A stretch of 64,000 nt of DNA, taken from NCBI GenBank assembly GCA_910585945.1, contig CAJUHZ010000005.1, positions 62,001 to 126,000 on the forward strand, given 5' to 3'. The DNA is from an uncultured Bilophila sp. (GTDB lineage: Bacteria; Desulfobacterota; Desulfovibrionia; Desulfovibrionales; Desulfovibrionaceae). The position numbers and the translations under genes were made by a program. This document shows, piece by piece, positions 63,738 through 64,000 of the stretch; positions within the stretch are counted from its first letter, which is position 1; each line of letters starts with the position of its first letter. Under the pieces are notes generated by a model. It saw nothing but the letters and a program-made list of their open reading frames with translations, did not search any database and had not been told where the DNA came from.

Positions 63738-64000
63738 TCCTCATGCGCATACTCGGGCTGACGCTGGATGGAACCGATAAAAGACCCATCCTGGTTTTGC
63801 GCCAGACAAACCCGCCAAACGGCGCGGATGCCCTTGTCCTGCCCATCTGGCTGGGCATGGCCGAGGCCATGAGCGTGTCCATGGCGTTGCACAATGTGCG
63901 GCTTCCCCGTCCCTTGCCCCACGATCTGCTGATAGCCGCAATTCACGCCATGGGCGGCCGGATTACGGGGGTCACCCTGACGGGACTGCATGAAGGCGTC
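63734..64000 (+). CDS. DUF151 bifunctional-nuclease family protein, 5' part
   Basis: 89 residues are visible; the gene runs past the window end. It starts MILMRILGLTLD, then PILVLRQTNPPNGADALVLPIWLGMAEAMSVSMAL, the DUF151 pattern (LPIWIG, EA..I...L). Then PRPLPHDLLIAAIHAMGG. Some members have nuclease activity in plants; the bacterial role is unclear. ATGA overlap with miaB. Confidence 0.85.
   Translation, partial: MILMRILGLTLDGTDKRPILVLRQTNPPNGADALVLPIWLGMAEAMSVSMALHNVRLPRPLPHDLLIAAIHAMGGRITGVTLTGLHEGV

Overview
The window is a high-GC chromosomal stretch that reads as Desulfovibrionaceae (Desulfovibrio/Bilophila-like). Supporting signs are the fused carboxyltransferase AccA-AccD with a separate biotin-attachment protein, an Rsm22-type methyltransferase, the pgk-rsm22-gltX order, MnmH, LarB/LarC, and several small proteins without named domains. 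Assignment is by gene content and style, not by database search. No rRNA, tRNA or CRISPR array was seen.

1-10202 (+): the tail of a type III secretion switch protein (SctU), then a tightly coupled run whose last five junctions overlap by 4-8 bases: a sigma-54-type AAA+ regulator with an altered GAFTGA loop, a HAMP/SpoIIE (RsbU-like) phosphatase, an MFS permease fused to an extracytoplasmic sensor-like half, an unrecognised 525-residue protein, a PLP-dependent amino-acid racemase of the alanine/ornithine racemase type, and a periplasmic ABC_sub_bind protein. It looks like an uncharacterised sense-and-signal module.

10203-13384 (+): an AT-rich island. A (GA)14 tract lies just after an ATG with a ribosome-binding site. 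It puts that ATG out of frame with a phosphoethanolamine-transferase-like membrane sulfatase-fold enzyme, so the gene looks like a phase-variable surface-modification locus caught OFF. A menorin/GDPD-like membrane-anchored phosphodiesterase-fold protein follows.

13574-25339 (-): housekeeping genes: hflX, ssb, a small unknown, a biotin-attachment protein with an odd RMKR site, accAD fusion, accC, secF, secD, yajC, and a small unknown. 25908-40904: an alpha/beta hydrolase (+), then minus-strand runs pgk-rsm22-gltX-uup-DUF362, lipoprotein-coaBC-unknown-sugar epimerase, and DUF362(Tat)-larB-larC (larC being only the N-terminal half). 41067-49276 (-): histidine kinase, NtrC-type regulator, two unknowns, a large MscS-family channel and 6-phosphogluconolactonase in one run.

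49852-59112 (+): a galactofuranose-type surface glycan cluster: GT4, glf (UDP-galactopyranose mutase), GT4, GlfT2-like, wzm, wzt, GlfT1-like and a ligase/polymerase-like membrane protein. The gene set resembles the mycobacterial galactan set. 59087-64000: a CcdA-like membrane protein and MnmH (-), then a hexapeptide acyltransferase, miaB and a truncated DUF151 gene (+).

Two families of dispersed intergenic repeats recur in the gaps: one of about 150 bp with two near-full and three partial copies, and one of 117 bp with two copies.
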